This document shows, in pieces, positions 5,752 to 14,114 of a stretch of 19,141 nt of DNA. Each line of letters starts with the position of its first letter. The first letter of the stretch is position 1. Origin of the DNA: Methanobacterium_C sp963845285. GTDB lineage: Archaea; Methanobacteriota; Methanobacteria; Methanobacteriales; Methanobacteriaceae. The notes under the pieces are model-generated. The model ran no database searches. It had not been told where the DNA came from and saw only the letters and a program-made list of their open reading frames with translations. The position numbers and the translations under genes were made by a program. The stretch is from the NCBI GenBank assembly GCA_963845285.1, contig CAWJRO010000026.1, positions 1 to 19,141 on the forward strand. The letters run 5' to 3'.

Positions 5752-6525
5752 TCATCCAATGTAACGGAGGTCTTCCTCGCCAGGCACGATGTTCATCCTT
5801 TCAGATACTTCTTTTTCCATCTGCTGGGCTTTTGATATCATTTTTCGAGTTTCTTCAGCCCTTTCTTCAAGTTTAGCTATGTCGATTTCCATTTTGAGTA
5901 TTTTAAGTAGTACTGCTAAAACTGCCTTTGAAGCATCAGCATCTACGAAGTAACCTGGGGTTTCACCCATTAAACATACCCCGTTCATTCCCTTGGCCAT
6001 TCCAAGACCTAATAAAAGTCCAGATGCACCTACTATTCCGCCATCTGCGGATCTTAGGGTTACTCCCTGGCCTTTTAACATTTCTGCCAGTTCAACTGTG
6101 GTTGCGGCTCCAAAAACCTTTGGGGTTTCAACTGCTTGACCTGTTCCAAGACCTCCTAATGTGTATATTTCTTTCACACCGTATCCTGAAACAAAATCAA
6201 TTATTATTCCACATATCTCATACTGGCCTTCAGGGCTCAGTCCTTGGGTGTTCCCAACGAGTATTATGTAGTCCCTTTCATCTTCTCCCTGTGATTTGAG
6301 GAAATAAAACTCGTTTTTCATTGGTTCGATGATCCCATCTTCATTTACAAAAACTTGAGGTGGGAATGAGGGTGAATAAAGCTCTGCAAATTTCTCTGCG
6401 CCTAATTCATGGATCATGTGCTCTGCAACCAGTTTTCCCACATGTCCAAGTCCAGGAAGAGCCTCTATTAATATGGGTTCGGTGAGTTCAACATCCTTAA
6501 TCATTTTAATGAAAGTCTTATTCAT
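5752..6525 (-). CDS. PAC2-family proteasome assembly chaperone-like protein (second paralogue)
   Basis: A 257-residue protein of the PAC2 family, a different subfamily from the gene at 868. It has the family's N-terminal glycine turn (ILIEALPGLGHVGKLVAEH, about residues 18-36), SFPPQVFVNEDG, the long glycine-rich centre (TLGGLGTGQAVETPKVFGAA and GGIVGASGLLLGLGMAKG), and a charged coiled-coil C-terminus (about 215-245). The tail ends Tyr-Ile-Gly, so Tyr is third from the end and a strict HbYX motif is absent. The start overlaps the nop10 3' end by 8 bp and is preceded by AGGAG 8 nt upstream, so it belongs to the aIF2-alpha-nop10 operon. This association is common in archaea. A role in proteasome assembly or in protein quality control tied to translation is inferred from the family. 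Confidence 0.88.
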   Translation of the reverse strand: MNKTFIKMIKDVELTEPILIEALPGLGHVGKLVAEHMIHELGAEKFAELYSPSFPPQVFVNEDGIIEPMKNEFYFLKSQGEDERDYIILVGNTQGLSPEGQYEICGIIIDFVSGYGVKEIYTLGGLGTGQAVETPKVFGAATTVELAEMLKGQGVTLRSADGGIVGASGLLLGLGMAKGMNGVCLMGETPGYFVDADASKAVLAVLLKILKMEIDIAKLEERAEETRKMISKAQQMEKEVSERMNIVPGEEDLRYIG

Positions 6526-6709
6526 CTAACCAACTCCTTTTGCCGCTTTTTAAAAGCTGCTTTTTAAGAATTCGTCTATACTTCCCGTACTTATCCTCCG
6601 GAGAATATTTGGGAGGATAAACAACCCCGACATCTCCTCCGCAGTAAGGGCATTCATCTTGAAGTGTGTATTCCCTACAGGACATACACCGCCTCATCTT
6701 CATTTTCAT
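6518..6709 (-). CDS. nop10: Nop10, H/ACA ribonucleoprotein subunit
   Basis: A 63-residue protein with the archaeal Nop10 layout: an N-terminal zinc ribbon (Cys8, Cys11, Cys20, Cys23), the linker VYPPKYSPEDKYGKYRR and a short basic C-terminal helix (ILKKQLLKSGKRSW). Nop10 binds Cbf5 in the H/ACA guide RNP that makes pseudouridine in rRNA. The ATG at 6709 overlaps the aIF2-alpha stop (ATGA), so translation is coupled. ATGs two and four codons later are possible alternatives. The 3' end overlaps the PAC2 start. Confidence 0.95.
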   Translation of the reverse strand: MKMKMRRCMSCREYTLQDECPYCGGDVGVVYPPKYSPEDKYGKYRRILKKQLLKSGKRSWLDE

Positions 6710-7485
6710 TCTAATTCACGTTGGAAGTTACCTTCGCCGCCTTCTTCTTCAACAACATCTATAGCCTGTTGAGCAGCTTCTTTAAGTAAATTTTCTGCTG
6801 TGATATAGTCAGATGATTTAACCATCAATCGATACCGTGGGGCACCTACACACTGCACTGAAAGTCCTTCCTTGTCTATGGCACCAAGTGCTTTTTTTAT
6901 AACTTCAACACCATCAGGTGCGTAGGAGTGTAAATTAACATAACCAGTTATATGGACTTCAGGTGGAGATATGTTTCTTTTAGCAACCTCTGTAATTGCA
7001 ACAGCCCATTCTTCACTTAAGTTACTCTCTTTAAGAGATTCAACACCCTCTTCTGCTGATATTTCAAATACACCGTAAAGATCTCCAAATTCATCCATAA
7101 GGCCGTATCCAACCTCTTCATATGCTGTTTCCAGATCTTTTCCGAGTTTTTTTGCAGCAAATTCAAGGAGCCTCTCTGCTTTCTGCTCTATTTTCCACTG
7201 CTGGATCTTTCTTGTCCGCTGATCTTCCCTTATCCTTTTGAGGGAAACATCAACGTGCCCCTTTTGAGGGTTAACACGCAGAACCCTTGCAACGATCTTC
7301 TGGTTCTCACGTACGTAGTCCCTTATATTTTTCACCCAACCGGATGATACCTCGGATATATGGATAAATGCTTCTTTATCATCATATTCCTCAAGGCTTG
7401 CGAAGGCTCCGTAGTTTAGAACTTTATGAACTGTTCCTACCACCAAATCCCCTTCATCTGGCCATTGTTTTCTCATTCTTACCAT
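6706..7485 (-). CDS. Translation initiation factor aIF2 subunit alpha
   Basis: A 259-residue protein of normal length for archaeal IF2-alpha. Aif2 delivers initiator tRNA to the small ribosomal subunit. An S1-type OB fold occupies about residues 11-83 (GDLVVGTVHKVLNYGAFASL and DVSLKRI). A helical middle domain follows, then the alpha-beta C-terminal domain that contacts aIF2-gamma (VHITGYVNLHSYAPDG onward). The loop HISEVSSGWVKNIRDYV corresponds to the region phosphorylated in eukaryotic eIF2-alpha. AGGTG 5 nt before the ATG supports the start at 7485. It is first in the aIF2-alpha-nop10-PAC2 operon, with its own TATA element upstream, 164 bp after rps27e. Confidence 0.96.
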   Translation of the reverse strand: MVRMRKQWPDEGDLVVGTVHKVLNYGAFASLEEYDDKEAFIHISEVSSGWVKNIRDYVRENQKIVARVLRVNPQKGHVDVSLKRIREDQRTRKIQQWKIEQKAERLLEFAAKKLGKDLETAYEEVGYGLMDEFGDLYGVFEISAEEGVESLKESNLSEEWAVAITEVAKRNISPPEVHITGYVNLHSYAPDGVEVIKKALGAIDKEGLSVQCVGAPRYRLMVKSSDYITAENLLKEAAQQAIDVVEEEGGEGNFQRELE

Positions 7486-7516
7486 TAGAACACCTAATAT
7501 GTCTAATAAATACTTA

Positions 7517-7533
7517 TTATATATTTATTATAT
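7517..7533 (-). promoter_or_regulatory. Probable TATA region of the aIF2-alpha operon
   Basis: On the minus strand the run ATATAATAAATATATAA offers one or two overlapping TATA boxes. A start near 7497 would leave a leader of about 12 nt with the AGGTG ribosome binding site. Confidence 0.45.
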
Positions 7534-7586
7534 CCTTAACCTAATAAAAAAGGTTATTAAATCCTAACCCTCTTTAAATACATGAT

Positions 7587-7602
7587 AAGGGTTTTAACCC
7601 TT
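7587..7602. repeat. Inverted repeat between rps27e and aIF2-alpha
   Basis: AAGGGTT and AACCCTT form perfect 7-bp arms separated by TT. It lies about 48 bp after the rps27e stop and 50-60 bp before the aIF2-alpha TATA box. It could be a small hairpin at the end of the ribosomal transcript or an operator for the next operon; the sequence does not decide. Confidence 0.5.
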
Positions 7603-7649
7603 AAATCAAGATTAAAGGAATTATCAATAATCCTTTATAATTCCCGATT

Positions 7650-7835
7650 TTAATCGAGTACTTCAATGATCTGGGCTCTTATCTGGGATTTTCCGCCCTG
7701 TGATCTTACCAAAGTTTTTCCACAGATTATACATTTAACGTTGGATGCAGCATGGTCAAAGACTATTTGCTGGTTTCCACAGTCTGTGCATTTAACCCTT
7801 AAGAAGTTGCTTTTGTTACTTCTGAATTTTGCCAT
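7650..7835 (-). CDS. rps27e: Ribosomal protein S27e
   Basis: A 61-residue zinc-ribbon protein of the small ribosomal subunit, full length for archaea, with Cys16, Cys19, Cys35 and Cys38 in the pattern CxxC-x15-CxxC. GGTGGTTAA precedes the ATG directly. It is separated from the rpl44e stop by 9 nt, so the two are one transcript. Confidence 0.96.
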   Translation of the reverse strand: MAKFRSNKSNFLRVKCTDCGNQQIVFDHAASNVKCIICGKTLVRSQGGKSQIRAQIIEVLD

Positions 7836-7844
7836 TTAACCACC

Positions 7845-8123
7845 TTACATCTTGAATTCTACTTTTCCAGTTCTGAATGAGGATCTTTTTATATGGGTCT
7901 TTCCACATTCTTTACATTTGTATCGCAGATCCAGTTTTTTGATTGGTTTGTTTCTTGATGGAAGTGGCCTTGGGTAACCTCTGTAACCAGCAGTTACACG
8001 TCTAAACTGACGCTGACCCCATTTAAGTTCACTTGCCTTTCTTCTTTTTGATTCAAATACTTCGTGAATAGTATGTTTCTTACAACTTGGACAGTAAGTT
8101 CTCCTTTCTTTCGGAATCTTCAT
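7845..8123 (-). CDS. rpl44e: Ribosomal protein L44e
   Basis: A 92-residue large-subunit protein near the E site, full length. It has two cysteine pairs (Cys11/Cys14 and Cys70/Cys73) that bind zinc. Between them lies the basic stretch typical of L44e, including RQFRRVTAGYRGYPRPLPSR. GAGGTGAT three bases before the ATG is a near-perfect ribosome binding site, as expected for a highly expressed gene. It is first in the rpl44e-rps27e transcript. Confidence 0.97.
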   Translation of the reverse strand: MKIPKERRTYCPSCKKHTIHEVFESKRRKASELKWGQRQFRRVTAGYRGYPRPLPSRNKPIKKLDLRYKCKECGKTHIKRSSFRTGKVEFKM

Positions 8124-8155
8124 ATAATCACCTCTCTAACGTAAAAATAAGTCAT

Positions 8156-8165
8156 GTTATATTTA
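8156..8165 (-). promoter_or_regulatory. Probable TATA box of rpl44e-rps27e
   Basis: TAAATATAAC on the minus strand lies about 35-40 bp before the ATG at 8123. The implied start near 8136 leaves about 13 nt of leader, just enough for the GAGGTGAT site. Confidence 0.5.
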
Positions 8166-8258
8166 CTTATTTAAACCTATTACAAATTATTAATATTAAA
8201 CTTGTTATAAAAAGTCTAATCTGCCTAATTTATATTGGACTTATTTATCATTTATTGT

Positions 8259-10111
<1,853 letters not shown>

Positions 10112-10126
10112 TTTCATCCTCCTTAT

Positions 10127-11002
10127 CTATTTTTTATTTTCTCCAGTTATATTATTCTTGTTTACCTTATTATCATTTCCATCTACAGTATCCTTAGACT
10201 TTCCATTTGAGGTATCAACCGAGTCTTTTTCTATTCCCTCAACAACTTCAAGTTCGGAATGTATTTTTTTAAGGAACGTGCCAGACAGTAATTTCTGAGC
10301 AAATGCTGCAGCTATTATAAGTACACCAACCAAAATTAAAAAAGCTCCAAACATTGCTTTTTCGCCGAATATAACGTTGTCAGCCACCTGGGTAACTGAA
10401 CTGGTAATTATGATTGAACCATAAATCATTAAAACGACACCAACAATCAGAGCAATGCCCTGTGTTATACGTTCTTTATTGGATTTCAGAGTCCTGAAAC
10501 TCTCATGACTCATGAGATGTTCGACAAATGGAAATGCATGATCATCCTGCTCCTCAAAGTCTTTAGAGGGTTTAGGAGATTTAGAAACTTCAGATTTTGA
10601 ATTTTCATGTTTATTTTTAGAAACATCATGCTTTTGAGACTCACGTTCACCTTCAGAAACTCCAGACATTTGAGACTCACGTTCACCTTCAGAAACTCCA
10701 GACATTTGAGACTCACGTTCACCTTCAGAAACTCCAGGCTTTTGTGATTCTGTTTTAGAAGTTTCATTTTTTTCTGATTGCTTTTTTTCGGGAACTTCAT
10801 GATCAGCATGATGATTAAGATCCTGAATCTGAAAGAGACCATTGATATTTGAGAAGAATGAATTAAAAGAACTATTTTTGGTGTTCTCTTTAATTTTATC
10901 TTCCTTTTTATCTTTCTCCTTATTTTTAATCTCATCAAGATCATTTAATGAACTGGTTCTCTTCCCTACATCCCCTGAATCCTTGTCTGAACTCTCTGAC
11001 AT
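10127..11002 (-). CDS. Two-helix membrane protein with repeat-rich cytoplasmic N-terminus
   Basis: A 291-residue protein not recognised as a characterised family. The first 170 or so residues are hydrophilic and low in complexity, rich in Ser, Glu, Lys and Asp. They contain a 12-residue repeat (GVSEGERESQMS) three times at about 90-125. Two hydrophobic helices follow (about 181-203 and 217-237), joined by a short loop, and then an acidic Asn/Asp/Lys tail. The start is placed at ATG 11002, which has GGAG 6 nt upstream. The longer frame from 11035 begins inside a TATA-like stretch and has no binding site. It sits between tfs and pcn and is probably co-transcribed with them, which suggests a conserved but unknown link to information processing. 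Confidence 0.75.
   Translation of the reverse strand: MSESSDKDSGDVGKRTSSLNDLDEIKNKEKDKKEDKIKENTKNSSFNSFFSNINGLFQIQDLNHHADHEVPEKKQSEKNETSKTESQKPGVSEGERESQMSGVSEGERESQMSGVSEGERESQKHDVSKNKHENSKSEVSKSPKPSKDFEEQDDHAFPFVEHLMSHESFRTLKSNKERITQGIALIVGVVLMIYGSIIITSSVTQVADNVIFGEKAMFGAFLILVGVLIIAAAFAQKLLSGTFLKKIHSELEVVEGIEKDSVDTSNGKSKDTVDGNDNKVNKNNITGENKK
10623..10730. repeat. 36-bp tandem repeat, three units, in frame
   Basis: Units at 10623-10658, 10659-10694 and 10695-10730. The last two are identical, and the first differs only in its first third. A fourth, more decayed unit follows to about 10766. The period is exactly 12 codons. There are no spacers, so this is not a CRISPR array. Confidence 0.9.
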
Positions 11003-11031
11003 GTTACTCTCCATAAATACCCACAAGTGGA

Positions 11032-11044
11032 CCATATATTTTTA
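11032..11044 (-). promoter_or_regulatory. Possible internal promoter before the membrane-protein gene
   Basis: TAAAAATATATGG on the minus strand, just after the tfs stop, resembles a TATA box. It would place the transcript start near 11010-11013, so close to the ATG at 11002 that the GGAG site may be partly lost. It may be minor or unused. Confidence 0.25.
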
Positions 11045-11057
11045 ACTTGAATCCTTA

Positions 11058-11375
11058 TTAATCGTACTCACGCCATGTGTATCCACATTTGGTGCATCTT
11101 AAAAATCTTGTTTCTGACTCATCAGCCCTTCTTGTCTGCTGGAGCCACCAGGAAGCTTCTTTATTTTTACATTTGGGGCAGATTGCCTTGGTAGTAGGTA
11201 ATGTTTGGATGTCATCACTTGTAAATATTATGCTTTCATTGGCTTTTACCTTCTCAGAAATCTCATATTCACTCATTGACTCTTTTGTCACATCTTCTTT
11301 GTATCCGCAGTTTTTGCATTCGAAACAATCCCCTTTAGGAAACATGACTGTTCCACATTTTGGACAAAACTCCAT
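11058..11375 (-). CDS. tfs: Transcription factor S (TFS)
   Basis: A 105-residue archaeal TFIIS-like cleavage factor that rescues backtracked RNA polymerase by stimulating transcript cleavage. The N-terminal zinc ribbon resembles RpoM/Rpb9 (Cys4, Cys7, Cys20, Cys23). The C-terminal TFIIS zinc ribbon has Cys66, Cys69, Cys94 and Cys97. The hairpin tip carries the essential acidic pair Asp85-Glu86 in RRADESETRF, so it should be an active cleavage factor and not an inhibitory paralogue. GGAGG 6 nt before the ATG fixes the start. It appears to lead the tfs-membrane protein-pcn-gins51 gene run. Confidence 0.96.
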   Translation of the reverse strand: MEFCPKCGTVMFPKGDCFECKNCGYKEDVTKESMSEYEISEKVKANESIIFTSDDIQTLPTTKAICPKCKNKEASWWLQQTRRADESETRFLRCTKCGYTWREYD

Positions 11376-11539
11376 TTAAATCCTCCTGATATACTTAAAC
11401 AATTAGTAATAATTGTATTTTAAATGATGTAATTTACTTAAATGATGTTTTTGATCTATATAGTATAAACTGTTAAATTTAAAATTTAGATTTTATCGAT
11501 CCAATATAAATTATTATCTAAATTAATTATCCTTTTAAA

Positions 11540-11953
11540 TTATTTTTGAAATTTCAAGATGTTCAAAGCATCTTCAATGATCTTTCCATGGTCAAAGGCC
11601 AGTTCAAGTTTAGAAATTTTATAAATGGGAACACATTCAACCTCAGCAGCATCTGTGTCTGCCTTTAAATTTCCTTTAGTTTTATGGGCTAAAAAACAGA
11701 TAGATACGGTATGGCCCCTTGGATCCCTTTTAGGATCCGAGTATACGCCTACAATTTTGTTAAGTTCAACTTCAAGGCTTGTTTCCTCTCGAGTCTCCCT
11801 AATAGCTGCGAATTCTACTGTCTCACCGTACTCGACGAAACCACCGGGCAATGCCCAAAAACCTTTGTAAGGATCGTTTCTTCGTTTGATAAGTACTATC
11901 GACTCAACATCACACAATATTACAGTATCTACAGTTAAAAGAGGGTTTTTAAT
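11540..11953 (-). CDS. Nudix hydrolase, probable ATT start
   Basis: A Nudix-family phosphohydrolase of about 137 residues. Opening at the ATT codon, it begins IKNPLLTVDTVIL and continues into VLIKRRNDPYKGFWALPGGFVEYGE. The Nudix box spans about residues 38-60 (GX5EX7RETREETSL). It keeps the metal-binding REx2EE core but has Ser where Gly is usual and Thr at the hydrophobic position. The substrate cannot be read; ADP-ribose and oxidised nucleotides are common for relatives. The first conventional in-frame start, TTG at 11917, has no ribosome binding site and would remove the first strand of the fold. GGAAGTG at 11959-11965 lies 5 nt before ATT, the spacing seen at other genes here. Alternatively, one A was lost from a five-A run downstream of an ATG at 11967. 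Confidence 0.8.
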   Translation of the reverse strand: MKNPLLTVDTVILCDVESIVLIKRRNDPYKGFWALPGGFVEYGETVEFAAIRETREETSLEVELNKIVGVYSDPKRDPRGHTVSICFLAHKTKGNLKADTDAAEVECVPIYKISKLELAFDHGKIIEDALNILKFQK

Positions 11954-11989
11954 AGGAACACTTCCATTGAAATTTCATTAAAGAATTCT

Positions 11990-12000
11990 TATTTATTATA
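11990..12000 (-). promoter_or_regulatory. Probable TATA box of the Nudix gene
   Basis: TATAATAAATA on the minus strand. A start near 11970 would give a leader of about 17 nt before the proposed ATT start, which agrees with translation beginning there and not at the TTG at 11917. Confidence 0.4.
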
Positions 12001-12243
12001 CTGATTATTAAATAGTTGGTTAAACAGCTTAATTTTAACTTTAAGGTTAAAAATTTTTTTATTCTTATTGGCTCAATATTTTTCATTTTCTTTAATTTAA
12101 CTCAATGCATCTTTAACTCAACATCAATTGAACTTAATTTTTGGAAATTTAAATGATATCTAATCATAAATATTAAAAAGAAGTTTAAAACAATTAATTT
12201 CAATGAACTAAACAATTTGACAGGGTAAACGAAGTTTACGCAT

Positions 12244-12912
12244 TTATGCACTTCCTTTTGACTCTCCTGTTGTAACACCAGCCGCTATTATATGGGCTGC
12301 CCTAACAGGTTCAGGTATGGCACTTCTAGTTGCAGAAAGTTTTACTATCTCTTCTGCATCTTCAACTTCAATTCCGTATGTTTGAATGTATACAGGCTCA
12401 TTGTTTTCGACCTTGTGTACATTTCCGGCGTCAATGACATTGCTCCAACGTTTTTCCCAGTCCTCAAATCTTTTTAAGGCCGTTTTTATCTTATCCAAAT
12501 TTGGTTGCTTTCTCATTATAACTATAACAGGTATCCCTGTTTCATGGAAGATCTGTTGGATGTTTACAACGTTGAATCCACCAAATGTTATACCATCAAG
12601 CATGATGACTCCAAGTTGATCCTTATGCCTGGAACCATTCACCATGCCTGTTATTTTTTCAGTTGAGTCGGTGCCGTCACCTTTAATGTAGGTTCTCAAG
12701 ACTCCGTCAAGCCATATCCCCGCTCTGAATACCGTCCCAACCAGCATGACAGAACCATGAGTGTGGGGTTTGAATGGAGCATCATCAACCCCTAAAATCC
12801 GTATTTCCTGTTTTATTATCCTAAATTTCTTGTTTTGATCATCTGGACGTTTATCTTGAGTTTTGTTATGATCTTCGGGGCCAGATTCAGTGACTAGATA
12901 TTTATTTTTCAT
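12244..12912 (-). CDS. DUF99 family protein (endonuclease V-related fold)
   Basis: A 222-residue protein of the archaeal DUF99/UPF0215 family, thought to share the endonuclease V/RNase H-like fold but not biochemically defined to my knowledge. Family features include IRILGVDDAPF (about residues 37-47), LVGTVFRAGIWLDGVL, a long GVIMLDGITFGGFNVVN strand-turn and the C-terminal TRSAIPEPVRAAHIIAAGV. Residues 1-32 are a hydrophilic extension rich in Lys, Asp and Asn that precedes the usual start of the family. The ATG at 12912 lacks a clear ribosome binding site and overlaps the rpoL 3' end by 11 nt, so it is probably translated by coupling. A 6-bp hairpin with a GAA loop (12225-12239) follows the stop. 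It is in a csl4-rpoL-DUF99 operon. Confidence 0.85.
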   Translation of the reverse strand: MKNKYLVTESGPEDHNKTQDKRPDDQNKKFRIIKQEIRILGVDDAPFKPHTHGSVMLVGTVFRAGIWLDGVLRTYIKGDGTDSTEKITGMVNGSRHKDQLGVIMLDGITFGGFNVVNIQQIFHETGIPVIVIMRKQPNLDKIKTALKRFEDWEKRWSNVIDAGNVHKVENNEPVYIQTYGIEVEDAEEIVKLSATRSAIPEPVRAAHIIAAGVTTGESKGSA

Positions 12913-13171
12913 CTTTAGAAGATTCTATGAGGTCCTTAAATTCATCACACCGTGATTTAACAGTCTCTGCAGCTTTCTTAAGTGATTTTCGAGGATTTTT
13001 AGCTTTAATCTGCAATTTAGGTTCGCCTATGATAGGGTGTTCTATAACGTATGCAGCTGCCTCAACATCTTCATCTTCCATTAAAGTCTTTCGCAGAGTA
13101 TTGCAGAGTGTATGGGTTTCCCCTGTAATTTCTATCTCTAATTCCTTTTTTGTATCTTTTAATATCTTCAT
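12902..13171 (-). CDS. rpoL: RNA polymerase subunit L (Rpo11)
   Basis: An 89-residue homologue of Rpb11 and of the bacterial alpha N-terminal domain. It pairs with Rpo3 (RpoD) to nucleate RNA polymerase assembly. Diagnostic segments are ETHTLCNTLRKTLMEDEDVEAAAY and HPIIGEPKLQIK, followed by the long C-terminal helix. The start is ATG 13171, with GAGGGG 4 nt upstream overlapping the csl4 stop. A longer frame back to 13240 lies wholly inside csl4 and is not used. The 3' end overlaps DUF99. Confidence 0.96.
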   Translation of the reverse strand: MKILKDTKKELEIEITGETHTLCNTLRKTLMEDEDVEAAAYVIEHPIIGEPKLQIKAKNPRKSLKKAAETVKSRCDEFKDLIESSKDEK

Positions 13172-13172
13172 T

Positions 13173-13742
13173 TTACCCCTCATATTCCGAAGAAATATTT
13201 CTTTTCTCTTTTCTTCCACAATTTGGACATGTAACTTCATTTTTGTCTGTTATTTTCATGAAGTGCCTGCAGTTGGTGCACATTGCTTTTATAACTCCGA
13301 GTTCATCTTCGGCTGTTGTAAGGTCAACGTTGTCTATACCAATAACCTTGGTCACTCTTGCCTCAATAAGATCTCCAATCCTAAATTCATCGGATAATTT
13401 GGCTACATAACCTTTATCAGCCTGGGATATATGTATCGCCCCTGAAAAGGATGTTACAAGACTTCTACTTTTGCCCTTAATTCCTTCTATTCTCATAAGG
13501 GCTCGCTGACCCCTAACTTCGGATATCTGACCGAAAACTACTACTCCACTTTTTAATAATGAAGGAGAGCTTGTTTTTGGAATTATGGATATCTTCTTGT
13601 TTTTATTGTCCATAGAAACTGTTCCTGCCATAAGTGACCTTATTTCACCGTCCTCTTCATAAGTCCCCTCTGATGGAACAAACTCTTCAGTAACTCCTAA
13701 AGCATCGCCGGGCAGGACAAAATCTCCAGATTTGGTTTTCAT
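13173..13742 (-). CDS. csl4: Exosome RNA-binding subunit Csl4
   Basis: A 189-residue cap subunit of the archaeal exosome, which guides RNA into the Rrp41/Rrp42 ring. The N-terminal domain (about 5-55) begins SGDFVLPGDALGVTEEF. The central S1 domain (about 64-145) includes VVVFGQISEVRGQRALMRI and GAIHISQADKGYV. The C-terminal zinc ribbon has Cys155, Cys158, Cys172 and Cys175. GAGGTGA 4 nt before the ATG fixes the start. It is first in the csl4-rpoL-DUF99 operon, with a single base (13172) between its stop and the rpoL ATG. Confidence 0.95.
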   Translation of the reverse strand: MKTKSGDFVLPGDALGVTEEFVPSEGTYEEDGEIRSLMAGTVSMDNKNKKISIIPKTSSPSLLKSGVVVFGQISEVRGQRALMRIEGIKGKSRSLVTSFSGAIHISQADKGYVAKLSDEFRIGDLIEARVTKVIGIDNVDLTTAEDELGVIKAMCTNCRHFMKITDKNEVTCPNCGRKEKRNISSEYEG

Positions 13743-13774
13743 TGATTCACCTCAACTTAAAATAAGTATTTATG

Positions 13775-13788
13775 AATTTCATGAAATT
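13775..13788. repeat. 14-bp perfect palindrome in the csl4 promoter
   Basis: AATTTCATGAAATT reads the same on both strands. It lies between the probable TATA box (13793-13804) and the start codon, about where transcription should begin, which is a typical place for a repressor site. No regulator is identified. Confidence 0.6.
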
Positions 13789-13792
13789 AACA

Positions 13793-13804
13793 CCATTTTA
13801 TAAA
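13793..13804 (-). promoter_or_regulatory. Probable TATA box of the csl4-rpoL-DUF99 operon
   Basis: TTTATAAAATGG on the minus strand. The predicted start near 13774 leaves a leader of about 32 nt. A second TATA-like stretch at 13767-13778 would start too close to the ribosome binding site. Confidence 0.45.
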
Positions 13805-14114
13805 TTGACTATAAAATTTTAACTATAATTTTTTTATATCTATAAGATTTTTATACCTATAAGAATCAAATTTCTCCTTTACATATTATTTATATATTGT
13901 TATTATATTGCTATATTAAAACTTCGTTAATTTTTTTGTATTTATGGTAATAATATGAACTACTAAAATGTAAAGATTGAAATTTAAGAGAAATAATTAA
14001 TGAAAACTAACAGTGCAGCTAATTCTCCTAAAATCTCTTAAAACCATCATAAAATCATTAATACCACTTATCACTCTTTAATTCATCCTTTAATCAGATT
14101 TCATGATCTTCATC
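13805..14114. other. AT-rich gap between csl4 and dph2
   Basis: No gene is supported on either strand. It holds TATA-like runs around 13885-13915 and T-rich DNA on both strands. I see no structured RNA and no repeat of note. Confidence 0.5.

Noticed and set aside
10623..10766. 36-bp repeats that could suggest a CRISPR array
   Set aside because: The units abut without spacers, the period is exactly 12 codons, and they are in frame inside a protein gene, so this is a coding minisatellite.
13172..13240. Longer rpoL start at 13240
   Set aside because: The extra 23 codons lie within csl4 in another frame. The ATG at 13171 has a good GAGGGG site and gives the normal length.
12927..13410. Plus-strand ORFs opposite rpoL and csl4
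   Set aside because: They are shadows of well-identified minus-strand genes, without start signals.
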